A stretch of DNA of 64,000 bases from Nocardia jiangxiensis NBRC 101359 (GTDB taxonomy: Bacteria > Actinomycetota > Actinomycetes > Mycobacteriales > Mycobacteriaceae), in the NCBI RefSeq assembly GCF_000308615.1, contig NZ_BAGB01000012.1:248001-312000 (forward strand), given 5' to 3'. Positions 1-9,004 of this stretch are shown here, piece after piece. Numbering within the stretch: position 1 is the stretch's first letter; each line of letters begins with the position of its first letter. A program made the position numbers and the translations under genes. Below the pieces are notes generated by a model, which was not told where the DNA came from, did no database searches, and worked only from the letters and a program-made list of their open reading frames with translations.

Positions 1-155
1 CTCATGTGATAGGTGTGCGCGATGTCGGCGTAGACGAACACCACGAGGAAATAGTCGAAGGCGTCCATCGTCCACCCGAGTTGGGCGGCGATGAACGAGT
101 TGCGTTGATCGGCGGTCAGCTTCGGTCTGGGTGCCTTGGGTACGGCGGTGGCCAT
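1..155 (-). CDS. MFS transporter, N-terminal fragment (cut by window edge)
   Basis: Only the first 51 codons lie in the window; the gene runs leftwards out of it. The start is the ATG at 155-153. The translation begins MATAVPKAPRPKLTADQ and continues into a hydrophobic first helix containing the stretch GWTMDAFDYFLVVF. The pattern of a conserved W-x-x-D-A-F-D-Y-F at the start of helix 1 is typical of major facilitator permeases of the metabolite:proton symporter type (sialate, shikimate or aromatic acid carriers). Substrate cannot be inferred from this fragment. It lies downstream of mycP on the same strand, separated by a strong hairpin, so it is probably transcribed separately. Confidence 0.7.
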   Translation of the reverse strand, partial: MATAVPKAPRPKLTADQRNSFIAAQLGWTMDAFDYFLVVFVYADIAHTYHM

Positions 156-391
156 GTGTATCCCTGCCCTCTTCTCAGGTGTACGGCGGGGTCATTCCGC
201 GCGACCGCGCCGTAGCGCATTCTGCAATGTGGGAAGCACCGCGCAACTCGACTTCGCCACGTTCGTCGTGCTTCCGAATGGAATTTTGGGCTGCGTTGAC
301 GAGGACTTGGGGAAAGCTTGGTTCTGGCATCACGGTCGAGCCGGGCGGCGACGCGCTGGTTCTTCGATCGGGACCGATCGCCCGATCGGGT

Positions 392-419
392 GCGCCACCG
401 CGGATCGCCGGTGGCGCAA
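392..419 (-). terminator. Hairpin terminator after mycP
   Basis: Perfect 10-bp inverted repeat TGCGCCACCG (392-401) / CGGTGGCGCA (410-419) with an 8-nt loop, starting 5 nt beyond the mycP stop codon. There is no U-run, as is common for GC-rich actinomycete terminators. Confidence 0.65.
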
Positions 420-423
420 CCCA

Positions 424-1842
424 TCAGTCGTGCATGCCGAACCGGCGGCGAATCGGGAACGACGCCAGATAGCCCAGGATCAGCAGTACCGCGATGACGG
501 CCGTACCGATCAACGCCACGTTGCGGGCGGTGTTGTCCGGGGGCTTCGGCGGCGCGGGGACCGCCATCTGCCAGCTCTGGGCGGAGAACGGATGCTTGGG
601 CGGGATCTGCGTGGGGACCTCGGCGGTCAGCGCGGCGACCGGATCGATCGCGCCGTAGCCGACGTACGGGTTCCAGCCCCCGGCCGGTGCGTGCGCGGTC
701 GCCTCGATGCGCTTGATCACGTCGAATGCGCTCAGGCGCGGGAACTTCGAGCGGACCAGAGCGGCCAGTCCGGCCACATACGGGCTGGCGAAACTCGTTC
801 CGGCCATCTCGGTCTGCTTGCTGCTCTCGATGAACGCGGTCGCGGTGCCCTTGCTGTTGGCCGAGCTGTAGTTGACGTCCAGCGAAGTGATCTTCTCGCC
901 GGGCGCCGCGACCCCGACCCAGGGTCCGGGCACGGTGAACTTCGACGGCGATCCGGTGGCCGGATCGATGGAACCCACCGAGAGCACATAGCTGTCCCAG
1001 CGGGCGGGGGTGACGTTCTCGTTGACCCGGCTCCACATGTCGCCATCGGGGTCGGTCGGATCCAGCACCGGGTTGGTTCCCTTGCATGCGTCGCTGTTAC
1101 CGGCCGCCACCACCACGACGACATCCTTCTGCACCGCCGCGTACTGCACCGCCGCGCCGATCTTCGCGTCCGACGGAGTGCCCGCGACGCAGTTGACCTC
1201 GGAGATGTTGATCACCCGAGCGCCCAGGTCGGCGGCGTGCCGGATGGCCGAGGCCAGGGAGTCCAGATCGCCGTAGCTGTTCTTCTCGATCTGCTCCTGG
1301 GTCTGCCCCTGGGACTGGCCCTTGACCTCGAAGTAATTACTGGTCTGGCGGATGGCGACGATCTTCGCGTCGGGTGCGATACCGGCGAAACCCTGTCCGC
1401 TCACCCGGCTGGCGGCGATCAGGCCCGCGACCGCGGTGCCGTGGCCGTCGCAGTCCTGGGTTCCGTCGCCGGTGCTGACGTAATCGCCGCCCGCGGACAG
1501 GTTCCGCAGCCGCGGATTGCGGGCAACCCCGGTATCGATGACCGCGACGGTCTGACCCGCGCCGGTGGAGAACTTCCAGGCCCGGTCCAGGTCCAGAACC
1601 CGCTGCGCCTGCGGCACTGTTTCGCCGTCGCCGCCGGGAACGGTGCTCATACACGGGGTGTTCGGCTTCGGCTCGGTGGTCTTGGACGGATGCGGCGTAC
1701 CGTCTGCGGGCAGATCGCCCGGATTGACCGCGGGCGGGCGCTCGGCGAAAGCCGTTCCGGCGCCGACCGATACGCTCAGGCCCAATACCGCCGCCGCGGC
1801 GACGACGCGAATCGCGTTGCGTCCGAATGTCTTCGGGTTCAT
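424..1842 (-). CDS. mycP: Type VII secretion mycosin (subtilisin-like serine protease)
   Basis: 472-residue mycosin, the membrane-anchored subtilase of type VII (ESX) secretion systems, acting on the outer face of the cytoplasmic membrane. A signal peptide covers about residues 1-33 (ending GTAFA). The catalytic triad is visible as D103 (VIDTGV), H134 (DGHGTAVAG) and S350 (GTSFASP), with the oxyanion Asn at 249 (AAGNS). A proline-rich linker is followed by one C-terminal membrane helix (about 442-463) and a short basic cytoplasmic tail. The start is the ATG at 1842, giving a signal peptide in the expected place; eccD ends 8 nt upstream, so the two are almost certainly co-transcribed. Placement beside eccD and opposite eccC resembles the ESX-4 locus of mycobacteria. 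Confidence 0.92.
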   Translation of the reverse strand: MNPKTFGRNAIRVVAAAAVLGLSVSVGAGTAFAERPPAVNPGDLPADGTPHPSKTTEPKPNTPCMSTVPGGDGETVPQAQRVLDLDRAWKFSTGAGQTVAVIDTGVARNPRLRNLSAGGDYVSTGDGTQDCDGHGTAVAGLIAASRVSGQGFAGIAPDAKIVAIRQTSNYFEVKGQSQGQTQEQIEKNSYGDLDSLASAIRHAADLGARVINISEVNCVAGTPSDAKIGAAVQYAAVQKDVVVVVAAGNSDACKGTNPVLDPTDPDGDMWSRVNENVTPARWDSYVLSVGSIDPATGSPSKFTVPGPWVGVAAPGEKITSLDVNYSSANSKGTATAFIESSKQTEMAGTSFASPYVAGLAALVRSKFPRLSAFDVIKRIEATAHAPAGGWNPYVGYGAIDPVAALTAEVPTQIPPKHPFSAQSWQMAVPAPPKPPDNTARNVALIGTAVIAVLLILGYLASFPIRRRFGMHD

Positions 1843-1850
1843 CGCGCGAC

Positions 1851-3317
1851 TCAGAGCGAGAGCGAGCGGATGATCGAATACAGATCGGCCACCCAGAAGG
1901 CCAGCGGCAGAATCGCGGCGACGAAACCGTATTCCAGCAGCTCCACCGCGCGGCGCATGGGCGGGGTCGCGGTCTGGTTGGGGATCACCAGACCACAGAT
2001 CAGCGCTCCGATCAGCAGGATCATCGCCGCGCCGAACACCGCCAGCGGCTGGGACTGGGTGAAGGCCGCGCCGAGCATCACCACGAGCAGGATGGCCGCG
2101 CCGCCACCGATCAGCACCACCGCGAGTTCGGCAGAGGTATAGGTGCGGCTGCGGAACAGCAGCACCACCGCCGCCACCAGCGCCAGTGCGATGCCGGGCC
2201 AGAACGGGCCGTGGTGGCCGGGATCGCACCCCGCCAGCGTGCCGATCACCGTGACCAGCGTGGTCGCACCGACGATGCCGCCCAGATACATCCGGGCCCG
2301 CTCGGACTTCTCGCGCAGCACCTCCATGGTCGGCAGCGCGCGGTGGTCGTCCGGGTCGTCCTCGGTCGGGTCGATCGGGGTGCCGGGGGAGGGGACCGGC
2401 GGCAGCGGCAGCTTGGCCAGCAGCATCGATGCCCGCGGGGCGAGTGACAGGGCGCCGAGGGCCAGGACGGCCGCACCGGCTCCGATGGCCCGGGTCGGCT
2501 GCGCGGCCAGCAGGCCGACCAGCGCACCCACGATCGCGAACAGCGACACCGTGGTCGCGCCGATGAACAGCGCCAGCCCGACGCCGCTGACCCGCCAGGC
2601 CAGTACCGCGGTCGCACCGAACAACACCGAGCCCAGCAGGATGTTCGCCCAGCCGTAGTGGTGATGTTGCAGTGGCACCAGCAGCATGCCCGCGGCGAAT
2701 GCGGCGGGCAGTGCGCAACCACCGACCACGATCGCCGTCGGAATGTCCCCGTACATGCGGCTGAGCACGGTGCCGGCCACGACCAGCAGGATGGTCAGGA
2801 ATGCCGCGACCGCGCCGGATATCCAGCCGGGCATGGCATTCGGGGCGGCGAGCAGGCCGACGCAGCCGACGATCATGGTCAGCACGGCGATGGCCGAACC
2901 GGCGATCCGGGCCATCCGCGGCGACCAGGCGCGGAAGTTGTCGCCGTCGGCGATGGCGACGTTGTACATGATGTCGTCGAACAGCGGCGTCGGCGCGACG
3001 TGGTCGGCGCTCTCCAGCATCAGCAGCTCGCCGTCACGCACCCCCTGCTCACCCAGGCTCAGTGAATTGGAGAACGGCGGCTGCCCGATGCGGGCCAGAA
3101 CCCATTCGGCGGGTTGGAATTGTTCGCCGCTGGTATCGAAATCATTTGTCCGGCTGTGCTGGGCGACCATATCCACGACGCTGGGAATGACCAGTGCCAC
3201 CGGAACATCCACCGGGATCGCCATGTCGACCTGGGTGTGCTTGGCCAGAATCGTGACCCGGGCAAGATCCGGCGCACGGACGATCCCGCGACTCGAATCA
3301 TCTTCGATATGGCTCAT
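1851..3317 (-). CDS. eccD: Type VII secretion membrane channel component EccD
   Basis: 488-residue EccD. The N-terminal ~100 residues are soluble and resemble the YukD/ubiquitin-like domain of this family (ARVTILAKHTQVDMAIPVDV), followed by about eleven hydrophobic helices that form the bulk of the ESX membrane complex. Length fits the family. The start used is the ATG at 3317, but a GTG at 3332, five codons upstream, has a better-placed GGAG sequence and is a fair alternative. It is the first gene of the eccD-mycP unit and is divergent from eccC across a ~170 bp promoter region. By gene order (eccD-mycP facing away from eccC plus an Rv3446c-type gene) it belongs to an ESX-4-like system. Confidence 0.9.
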   Translation of the reverse strand: MSHIEDDSSRGIVRAPDLARVTILAKHTQVDMAIPVDVPVALVIPSVVDMVAQHSRTNDFDTSGEQFQPAEWVLARIGQPPFSNSLSLGEQGVRDGELLMLESADHVAPTPLFDDIMYNVAIADGDNFRAWSPRMARIAGSAIAVLTMIVGCVGLLAAPNAMPGWISGAVAAFLTILLVVAGTVLSRMYGDIPTAIVVGGCALPAAFAAGMLLVPLQHHHYGWANILLGSVLFGATAVLAWRVSGVGLALFIGATTVSLFAIVGALVGLLAAQPTRAIGAGAAVLALGALSLAPRASMLLAKLPLPPVPSPGTPIDPTEDDPDDHRALPTMEVLREKSERARMYLGGIVGATTLVTVIGTLAGCDPGHHGPFWPGIALALVAAVVLLFRSRTYTSAELAVVLIGGGAAILLVVMLGAAFTQSQPLAVFGAAMILLIGALICGLVIPNQTATPPMRRAVELLEYGFVAAILPLAFWVADLYSIIRSLSL

Positions 3318-3489
3318 TCGCGCGTGCGTCACGCTGCCCCCAACTCCGTCTCTACCTGGTGTTTCCGCAAGCGCGCGAGTTGCGATCGCGCGGTTGACCC
3401 GTGCAGAATGCTGCCCGAACTGTACGACATGTCGGCCGTGACCTCTACACTGAGGCCGCACCATGCCGCCGAAGGGGGAGCTTCAGTCG

Positions 3490-6400
3490 ATGAGCACAGT
3501 CCGTTTCCAGCGCCGTCAGCGCCGGGAGGTGCCGCGTTCTCCCGGTGGTGAGGTCACGCTGCAGCCGCCTCCGGAGATCCCCCGCTCCATACCCGGTGGC
3601 CTGCTGGGCAAGCTGATGCCGGTCGTGATGGTCGTCGGCATGGTCGGCATGATGGCCGTCATGTTCACCAAAAGTGGTGGCATAGGGTCGAATCCGACCG
3701 CGCTGATGTTCCCGATGATGATGGTCTTCTCGATGGTCGGCATGTTCACCCAGGGCGGGGGCAAGGGCCAGAAGGCGGCCGAGGCCAACGAGGACCGCAA
3801 GGACTATCTGCGTTACCTCGACCAGGTCCGCAAGGATGTCGACGAGACCGCGCGCCAGCAGCGCGCCGCGGTGGACTGGAGTCATCCCGAACCCGGTCTG
3901 GTCTGGATGCTCGCGGGTACCAGCCGCATGTGGGAGCGCCGTCCGGGCGACAAGGACTTCTGCCACGCCCGCATCGGCCTGGGCGGTCAGCGCCTGGCCA
4001 CGCGTCTGGTGTCGCCGGAGACCGGTCCGGTCGAGGAGCTCGAGCCGATCGCCGCGGTCTCGCTGCGCCGCTTCGTGCGCACCCATTCCACCGTCCCGGA
4101 CCTGGCCACCGCCATCGCGGTCAAGGGTTTCGCGACCATCCAGCTCAACGGCGATCGCGCCCAGGCGCGGGATATGACGCGCGCGATGTTGTTGCAGCTG
4201 TGCATGTTCCAGGCGCCGGATCAGGTGCTGGTCGCAGTGGTGTCCGGTGCGGACACGATCGCCGAGTGGGAGTGGACCAAATGGCTTCCGCACACCCAGC
4301 ATCCGGAGTCGCAGGACGGCGTCGGGGCCGAGCGCATGGTGTACGGCTCGGTCCGGGAGATGACCGCGGGCCTGAATCCGCTGGTGCACAACCGAGTTCG
4401 GTATTCGCGTAATCAACCGGCCAATCAGAATCTGACCCATATCGTCGTCGTGGTCGACGGCGGCCTGCTCGAGGCCGAAGAGGATGCGCTGCGCGAATCC
4501 GGCTACGAGGGCGTCACCATCATCGACCTGTGCAATTACGCTCCGCGCCTTGCGGTTTCGCGCGGCATCCAGATGGTCGTGGAGAACGGCGAATGCGTCG
4601 GCCGCGGCGCCACCGGCAATATGGAGCGTTTTGCGGTGATCGACCGGATCAGCGCGCGCCAGGCCGAGCAGGTGGCCCGCCGTCTCGCGCCGTTCCGGGT
4701 GGTGGCCCAGACCGGCGCGGAATCCACTTCGGACGAGAACGCCGAGGTCATCACGTCCTGGGCGCAGATGCTCGCTCTCGGCGACATCGGCACGTTCAGC
4801 CCGGAGAGCCAGTGGAAGCCCCGCTACGGCCGGGAACGGCTGCGGGTGCCCTTCGGTGTCGGCGCGGACGGGCTGCCGGTCTTCCTGGACATCAAAGAGG
4901 CCGCGGAGAACGGTATGGGCCCGCACGGCCTGTGCATCGGCGCGACCGGTTCGGGTAAGTCGGAATTCCTTCGCACCCTTGTGCTCTCGATGCTCGCGCT
5001 GCATTCGCCCGATCAGCTGAACCTGGTCCTGGTCGACTTCAAGGGTGGTGCGACCTTCCTCGGACTCGAAGGCGTGCCGCACGTCGCGGCCGTCATCACC
5101 AACCTGGAGGAGGAGGCCGACCTGGTCGGCCGTATGCACGACGCCCTCGCCGGTGAGATGACCCGCCGCCAGGAACTGCTGCGCACGGCGGGCAACTTCG
5201 CCAACGTCGGTGAGTACGAGAAGGCGCGCGCCGCCGGCGCCGATCTGGACCCGCTGCCCGCGCTGTTCGTCGTGCTCGACGAGTTCTCCGAACTGCTGCA
5301 GCAGCATCCGGATTTCGCGGAATTGTTCGTGATGATCGGTCGTCTGGGCCGTTCGCTGCAGGTGCATTTGCTGCTGGCCTCGCAGCGTCTGGAGGAGGGC
5401 AAGCTCAAGGGCCTGGAATCCCACCTGTCCTACCGGATCGGTCTGAAAACCTTCTCCGCCAACGAATCCCGGCAGGTGCTGGGCGTTCCGGACGCGTACA
5501 ACCTGCCGCCCAGCCCCGGTGGCGGCTATCTGAAGGCCGGTGACGGCGAGATCCGGCGTTTCCAGGCCTCGTACGTCTCGGGCACGTATGTCGGCGGTGG
5601 CTCACAGCGCCAGGTCACCCAGGCCGGCATCCAGGGTGGCGAGATCGATATCCACGCCCGCATGTTCACCGCCGGTCACGTGGATTTCCGCACCAGCGAC
5701 CACATTCCGGTGGCGGCCGAGCCGGAACTGATCCAGGAGGCCGTCAAGGGCGAGGACGGGGAGGAGATCTCCAACCTCGGCATGCTGGTCTCGCGCATCC
5801 GCGGGCACGGCCGCACCGCGCACGAGATCTGGCTGCCGCCGCTGGACGAGGCGCCGACCATGGATCAGCTCCTGCCGCGCTCCCTGCTGACCGGCGACAT
5901 CCCGCAGGTCGCCTCCCTGCGCGTGCCGATCGGCATCGTCGACCGCCCGTACCACCAGCGCCGCGATCCGATGATCGTCGACCTGTCCGGCGTCGGCGGA
6001 AACGTGGCCGTGGTCGGTGGTCCGCAGTCGGGTAAGTCGACCGCGCTGCGATCGCTGATCATGTCGATGGCGTTGAGCCACACTGCCGAACAGGTGCAGT
6101 TCTACTGCCTGGACTTCGGCGGCGGTACCCTGGTCAGCCTCGAGGGCCTGCCGCACGTCGGATCGGTATCCGCTCGACTCGACGAGGACAAGGTGCGGCG
6201 CACCCTGTCCGAGATGCACGGCATCGTGCGTGCGCGCGAGATGCGGTTCCGGCAGCTGGGTATCGAGTCCATGTCGGAATTCCGCCGGTTGCGCGGCACC
6301 GATCCGAATAGCAGCACGGCCGCGGCCGGTGTGCACGAGGACCCGTTCGGTGACGTCTTCCTGGTCATCGATGGTTTCAGCACCATTCGCCAGGATTTCG

Positions 6401-7524
6401 ATTCGCTCGAGCAGGGCATCATGAACCTGGCCGTGCAGGGTCTGTCGTACGGCGTGCACGTGATCATCGCGCTGAACCGGTGGGCCGAGGCCCGCCCGGC
6501 GCTCAAGGATCAGATCGGTACCCGTATCGAACTGCGCCTCGGTGATCCGATGGATTCCGATCTGGGCCGCAAGTTCGCCGCCCTGGTCCCGAAGGGCCGT
6601 CCCGGTCGCGGTATGACCGCCGAGACCCTGCACATGCTGACCGCGCTGCCGCGTGTGGACGGCGATCCGAATCCGGAGACGGTCAGTACCGGTGTGGCCC
6701 AAGCGGTCGCGGCGCTGCAGCAGATGACCCCGGGCCGTCCGGCCCCGCGGGTGCGCATGCTGCCCGAACGGCTCGAGCGTGCGGAACTGCTGCGCCTGTC
6801 CGGAAACTGGGCGGGCGACTCGTCGCAGAAGTGCATGCGGTTCCCCATCGGTATCAACGAATCCGAGCTGGCTCCGGCGTACATCGACTTCAACGTCAGC
6901 CCGCACTTCGTCATCGTCGGTGATTCCGAATCGGGTAAGACGACCCTGCTGCGCTCGATCGCGGAGGGCATCATCTCCTCCAACACGCCGGATCAGGCGC
7001 GCATCATCATGGGCGACTACCGTCGCAGCATGCTGGGCCTGCTCCCGCAGCAGTACATGGCCGGATACGGTTCCACCGCACCGCAGTTCATGCAGAACAT
7101 GGCCGATCTGGCCGGTTATGTGGAGAAGCGGACCCCGGGCCCGGACGTCACCCCGCAGCAGTTGCGGGACAGGTCCTGGTGGGATGGTCCGGAGCTGTAC
7201 GTCCTGGTCGACGACTACGATCTGGTCGCCACCTCCAGCGGCAACCCGGTACAGGCCCTGCTCGAAAGTCTCGCGCACGCACGCGATCTCGGTTTCCACG
7301 TGATCATCGCCCGGCGTTCGGGCGGTGCCAGCCGCGCGATGTACGAGCCGGTGATCGGACGCATGAAGGATCTCGGCTCGGCCGGTCTGATCATGAGCGG
7401 CAGCCGTGACGAGGGTGTGCTGTGGGGCAATGCCCGTCCGTCGGCCATGCCGGCCGGACGCGGTATCTACGTCACCCGCAACGGCGAGGAACTCATCCAG
7501 ACCGGATGGATGCCGCTCGTCTGA
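3490..7524 (+). CDS. eccC: Type VII secretion ATPase EccC (three FtsK/SpoIIIE domains)
   Basis: 1,344-residue EccCab-type motor ATPase of a type VII secretion system. Two N-terminal membrane helices (about residues 38-90) precede three FtsK/SpoIIIE ATPase domains. All three Walker A motifs are intact: GATGSGKS (484-491), GGPQSGKS (843-850) and GDSESGKT (1144-1151). Walker B candidates are FVVLDEF in domain 1, FLVIDGF in domain 2 and YVLVDDY in domain 3; only domain 1 has the classic D-E pair, in keeping with the family, where domain 1 carries the regulated hydrolysis. The ATG at 3490 is chosen because GGGGGAG lies 10 nt upstream; an in-frame ATG at 3463 lacks this. The stop overlaps the next start (TGATG), indicating translational coupling. 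Confidence 0.93.
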   Translation: MSTVRFQRRQRREVPRSPGGEVTLQPPPEIPRSIPGGLLGKLMPVVMVVGMVGMMAVMFTKSGGIGSNPTALMFPMMMVFSMVGMFTQGGGKGQKAAEANEDRKDYLRYLDQVRKDVDETARQQRAAVDWSHPEPGLVWMLAGTSRMWERRPGDKDFCHARIGLGGQRLATRLVSPETGPVEELEPIAAVSLRRFVRTHSTVPDLATAIAVKGFATIQLNGDRAQARDMTRAMLLQLCMFQAPDQVLVAVVSGADTIAEWEWTKWLPHTQHPESQDGVGAERMVYGSVREMTAGLNPLVHNRVRYSRNQPANQNLTHIVVVVDGGLLEAEEDALRESGYEGVTIIDLCNYAPRLAVSRGIQMVVENGECVGRGATGNMERFAVIDRISARQAEQVARRLAPFRVVAQTGAESTSDENAEVITSWAQMLALGDIGTFSPESQWKPRYGRERLRVPFGVGADGLPVFLDIKEAAENGMGPHGLCIGATGSGKSEFLRTLVLSMLALHSPDQLNLVLVDFKGGATFLGLEGVPHVAAVITNLEEEADLVGRMHDALAGEMTRRQELLRTAGNFANVGEYEKARAAGADLDPLPALFVVLDEFSELLQQHPDFAELFVMIGRLGRSLQVHLLLASQRLEEGKLKGLESHLSYRIGLKTFSANESRQVLGVPDAYNLPPSPGGGYLKAGDGEIRRFQASYVSGTYVGGGSQRQVTQAGIQGGEIDIHARMFTAGHVDFRTSDHIPVAAEPELIQEAVKGEDGEEISNLGMLVSRIRGHGRTAHEIWLPPLDEAPTMDQLLPRSLLTGDIPQVASLRVPIGIVDRPYHQRRDPMIVDLSGVGGNVAVVGGPQSGKSTALRSLIMSMALSHTAEQVQFYCLDFGGGTLVSLEGLPHVGSVSARLDEDKVRRTLSEMHGIVRAREMRFRQLGIESMSEFRRLRGTDPNSSTAAAGVHEDPFGDVFLVIDGFSTIRQDFDSLEQGIMNLAVQGLSYGVHVIIALNRWAEARPALKDQIGTRIELRLGDPMDSDLGRKFAALVPKGRPGRGMTAETLHMLTALPRVDGDPNPETVSTGVAQAVAALQQMTPGRPAPRVRMLPERLERAELLRLSGNWAGDSSQKCMRFPIGINESELAPAYIDFNVSPHFVIVGDSESGKTTLLRSIAEGIISSNTPDQARIIMGDYRRSMLGLLPQQYMAGYGSTAPQFMQNMADLAGYVEKRTPGPDVTPQQLRDRSWWDGPELYVLVDDYDLVATSSGNPVQALLESLAHARDLGFHVIIARRSGGASRAMYEPVIGRMKDLGSAGLIMSGSRDEGVLWGNARPSAMPAGRGIYVTRNGEELIQTGWMPLV

Positions 7525-8960
7525 TGGCAACTGTCGACATGGTGTTGACCGATACGCGACTGTGGGCGCGTAGCGAGTCGACACACTGGGATGGCCCGCC
7601 TTCGATCGTTCCGGCCAGTGATGGCAGGAGTTTCATTGTCGGAGAACAGCTTCGGCCGCAGTATCCGGCGGTGTCGATGGTTCGGATGGCCGCGGCCGAC
7701 CGAATCGCCTTCCCGCCGACGTTGCCGCCGATGGCCGATGCCTGGGCGGTGACGCTGGGCGCGGTGCTGAACAATCTGCAGTTGCCCACGCCCTGCTCAC
7801 AACTCACCATCGTGGGCCCCTCGGCCTGGGGACGTCGGCGGCGGGCCGCGCTGGAGACCGCGGCCCGGCGGCTGGTGTCGGAGGTGACGGTCGAGCCGCT
7901 GGCCCGGCGCGCGGCATCGCTGGGGGTGAGTACCGCTCAGCAGCAGCGGATCGCGGTACTGGAACTCGACCCGCTGTCCACCACCGTCAGCCTGATCGGC
8001 CGGTCCGGACAGGACACCTGGATCGAGGCGTGCGAGTTCGAACCGGCCGTCGGCCTGGCCGATGTCGAGGAGGGGCACGGTCTGCCCGGGGTGGTCGGCG
8101 TGATCGCCCGGCTGCTCGGCGGACAGGCGCCGACCTATCTGCTCGCCCTCGGCGTGACGGATCGGGGCCTGCTCGAGGCGCTGGCCGCGACTCTGGCCGA
8201 ACAGTGCGGGTTCCCGGTCGACGTGCGTGCGCTCACCGGTGTCGAGTTGATTCGCGGTGTACATCCGGGGATGCCGATGCCGAACGCGCAGCTGTCCACG
8301 CCGCAGGGCCCCCGGTTGCCGCAGCAGGAGTTCGATTCCCTGCACGAGCACGCGCTGGCCACCCAGCCGCCGCGACAGGGGCCGAACCGGCTGCTCATCG
8401 GCGCTGCCGCGGTGGTCGTGCTACTGCTCATCGGTGTCGGCGTGACGATCGCGCTGACCCGTTCCGGCTCGTCCCACACCGCGGTCGCCGAATCATCGGC
8501 TGCGCCAACGGCTTCGGCCGCCGCGACCAGCGCGTCCCGGCCGACCACACAGACCTTCGGGCGGATCCAGGCACAGATCCCCGCCGGGTGGCATATCGCC
8601 TCGCACGTCGGCGACCGCATCGACCTGTCCCCGGATGACGGTGCGCGCCAACGCATCACGCTGATGCAGAAGACGCTCACCTCGGGCGCCGGTCTGAACG
8701 ACGTCGCGGACACTCTGGACGCGCAGATCAAACGCCGCCCCGCCGGTCAGGTCAGCGACCTGCGCCGCGACGCGGTCTTCGGCGACCGCCCCGGCCTGTC
8801 CTACGAGGAATCTCCCGGCGACGGCACCACGGTCCGCTGGCAGATCCTCGTCGACTCCGGCCTGCAGGCCAGCATCGGCTGCCAATACGTCCAGGGCGCC
8901 TGGCGGCCCATCGCCGACACCTGCGAACAGTTCGTCCGTAACCTGCGCATCACCGGATGA
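7524..8960 (+). CDS. Type VII secretion-associated protein (Rv3446c-like)
   Basis: 478 residues, overlapping the eccC stop by one base. The N-terminal ~260 residues look like a degenerate actin/Hsp70-like or scaffold domain rich in Ala, Val and Leu. One membrane helix lies at about 290-311 (LLIGAAAVVVLLLIGVGVTI), followed by an Ala/Thr/Ser linker and a C-terminal ~110-residue domain (QTFGRIQAQIPAGWHIA onwards) matching the type VII secretion-associated C-terminal domain first defined on mycobacterial Rv3446c. That gene sits directly after eccC4 in ESX-4, the same position as here. Its molecular role is unknown; anchoring to the ESX-4 membrane complex is an inference from position and topology. 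Confidence 0.8.
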   Translation: MATVDMVLTDTRLWARSESTHWDGPPSIVPASDGRSFIVGEQLRPQYPAVSMVRMAAADRIAFPPTLPPMADAWAVTLGAVLNNLQLPTPCSQLTIVGPSAWGRRRRAALETAARRLVSEVTVEPLARRAASLGVSTAQQQRIAVLELDPLSTTVSLIGRSGQDTWIEACEFEPAVGLADVEEGHGLPGVVGVIARLLGGQAPTYLLALGVTDRGLLEALAATLAEQCGFPVDVRALTGVELIRGVHPGMPMPNAQLSTPQGPRLPQQEFDSLHEHALATQPPRQGPNRLLIGAAAVVVLLLIGVGVTIALTRSGSSHTAVAESSAAPTASAAATSASRPTTQTFGRIQAQIPAGWHIASHVGDRIDLSPDDGARQRITLMQKTLTSGAGLNDVADTLDAQIKRRPAGQVSDLRRDAVFGDRPGLSYEESPGDGTTVRWQILVDSGLQASIGCQYVQGAWRPIADTCEQFVRNLRITG

Positions 8961-8966
8961 GCTGAG

Positions 8967-9000
8967 CGGTGGCCCGAACCGATAGCGGTGCGGGCCACCG
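8967..9000. terminator. Bidirectional hairpin terminator between convergent genes
   Basis: Perfect 10-bp inverted repeat CGGTGGCCCG (8967-8976) / CGGGCCACCG (8991-9000), filling the 44-nt gap between the convergent ends of the Rv3446c-like gene and the ABC exporter. Confidence 0.75.
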
Positions 9001-9004
9001 TAAT

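Noticed and set aside
136..2142. Long plus-strand open frame (668 codons) opposite mycP
   Set aside because: It lies antisense to mycP, is Arg/Gly/Asp-rich with no recognisable domain, and results from high GC at third positions of the real gene.
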